The position numbers and the translations under genes are program-made. Positions 5,282 through 5,330 of a stretch of 5,330 bases of DNA are shown here, in pieces; positions within the stretch are counted from its first letter, which is position 1, and the number at the start of each line of letters is the position of its first letter. Source of the DNA: an uncultured Ruminococcus sp. Its GTDB lineage: Bacteria; Bacillota; Clostridia; Oscillospirales; Acutalibacteraceae. The stretch is from NCBI GenBank assembly GCA_902797065.1, contig CADBRK010000122.1, positions 1-5,330 of the forward strand, read 5' to 3'. A model generated the notes under the pieces. It had not been told where the DNA came from. It searched no databases and worked only from the letters and a program-made list of their open reading frames with translations.

Positions 5282-5330
5282 TTGAAGTACGATCATATTA
5301 ATATCGAGAAAAAATGGCAGGACATATGGG
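5282..5330 (+). CDS. leuS: Leucyl-tRNA synthetase, N-terminus only (3' end outside window)
   Basis: Only 16 codons are present, reading MKYDHINIEKKWQDIW. This fits the start of bacterial LeuRS proteins, which typically begin with a Y-D/N-H..IE.KWQ..W pattern. The full enzyme, of roughly 800 or more residues, charges tRNA-Leu with leucine in the cytoplasm. The start is TTG (5282), backed by AGGAGG at 8 nt. It has its own extended -10 promoter and is divergent from deoD. With so few residues the call rests on the N-terminal pattern plus the strong promoter and ribosome site. Confidence 0.82.
   Translation, partial: MKYDHINIEKKWQDIW

Noticed and set aside
5097..5282. 61-codon open frame on the - strand between deoD and leuS
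   Set aside because: It covers the leuS promoter and ribosome site, has no ribosome site of its own and low-complexity AT-driven residues.
1..5330. CRISPR array, insertion sequence, tRNA or defence genes
   Set aside because: By eye I found no regular spaced repeats, transposase-like or defence-like coding sequence, or tRNA cloverleaf/TTCRA arm in the gaps; the window is core metabolism genes.

Overview
The window looks like ordinary core chromosome from a low-to-moderate-GC Gram-positive of the class Clostridia. A Ruminococcus / [Eubacterium] siraeum-like member of the Oscillospiraceae is my best guess. The reasons are a type III glutamine synthetase, Firmicutes-style purine-rich Shine-Dalgarno sites (GGGAGG, AGGAGG), TTG starts on two genes, textbook SigA promoters in AT-rich gaps, and many small single-gene or two-gene units. 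Genus assignment is inference only.

Layout, left to right. (1) Positions 1-1432 (+): the C-terminal two thirds of glutamine synthetase III (glnN), cut by the window edge. (2) 1447-1486: a hairpin with U-runs on both sides, which can serve as a shared terminator for glnN and the convergent gene after it. (3) 1485-2393 (-): ribonuclease Z (rnz), with its own promoter at 2427-2455. (4) 2535-3098 (+): the manganese efflux pump MntP, with a TTG start. (5) 3099-3454: a 356-base gap with a perfect-consensus SigA promoter, then a roughly 215-nt untranslated leader holding an 11-bp hairpin. (6) 3455-3805 (+): a small PadR-family repressor with no obvious partner gene, followed by a strong terminator. 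(7) 4985 down to 3865 (-): a two-gene nucleoside-salvage operon, deoD (purine-nucleoside phosphorylase) then cdd (cytidine deaminase), separated by 2 nt and driven by a near-consensus promoter at 5016-5044. (8) 4986-5281: a divergent promoter region. (9) 5282-5330 (+): the first 16 codons of leucyl-tRNA synthetase (leuS), with an extended -10 promoter at 5178-5206.

The genes do not form one pathway. deoD and cdd cooperate: they release the base from purine nucleosides and deaminate (deoxy)cytidine, so the cell can reuse the bases and pentose phosphates. glnN assimilates ammonium, rnz matures tRNA 3' ends, leuS charges tRNA-Leu, and mntP exports Mn2+.

I found no mobile element, CRISPR array, tRNA, rRNA, phage gene or defence gene, and nothing that amounts to a new system. 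The parts least explained by known genes are the long padR leader (3241-3454) and a hairpin plus U7 tract embedded in the leuS promoter.
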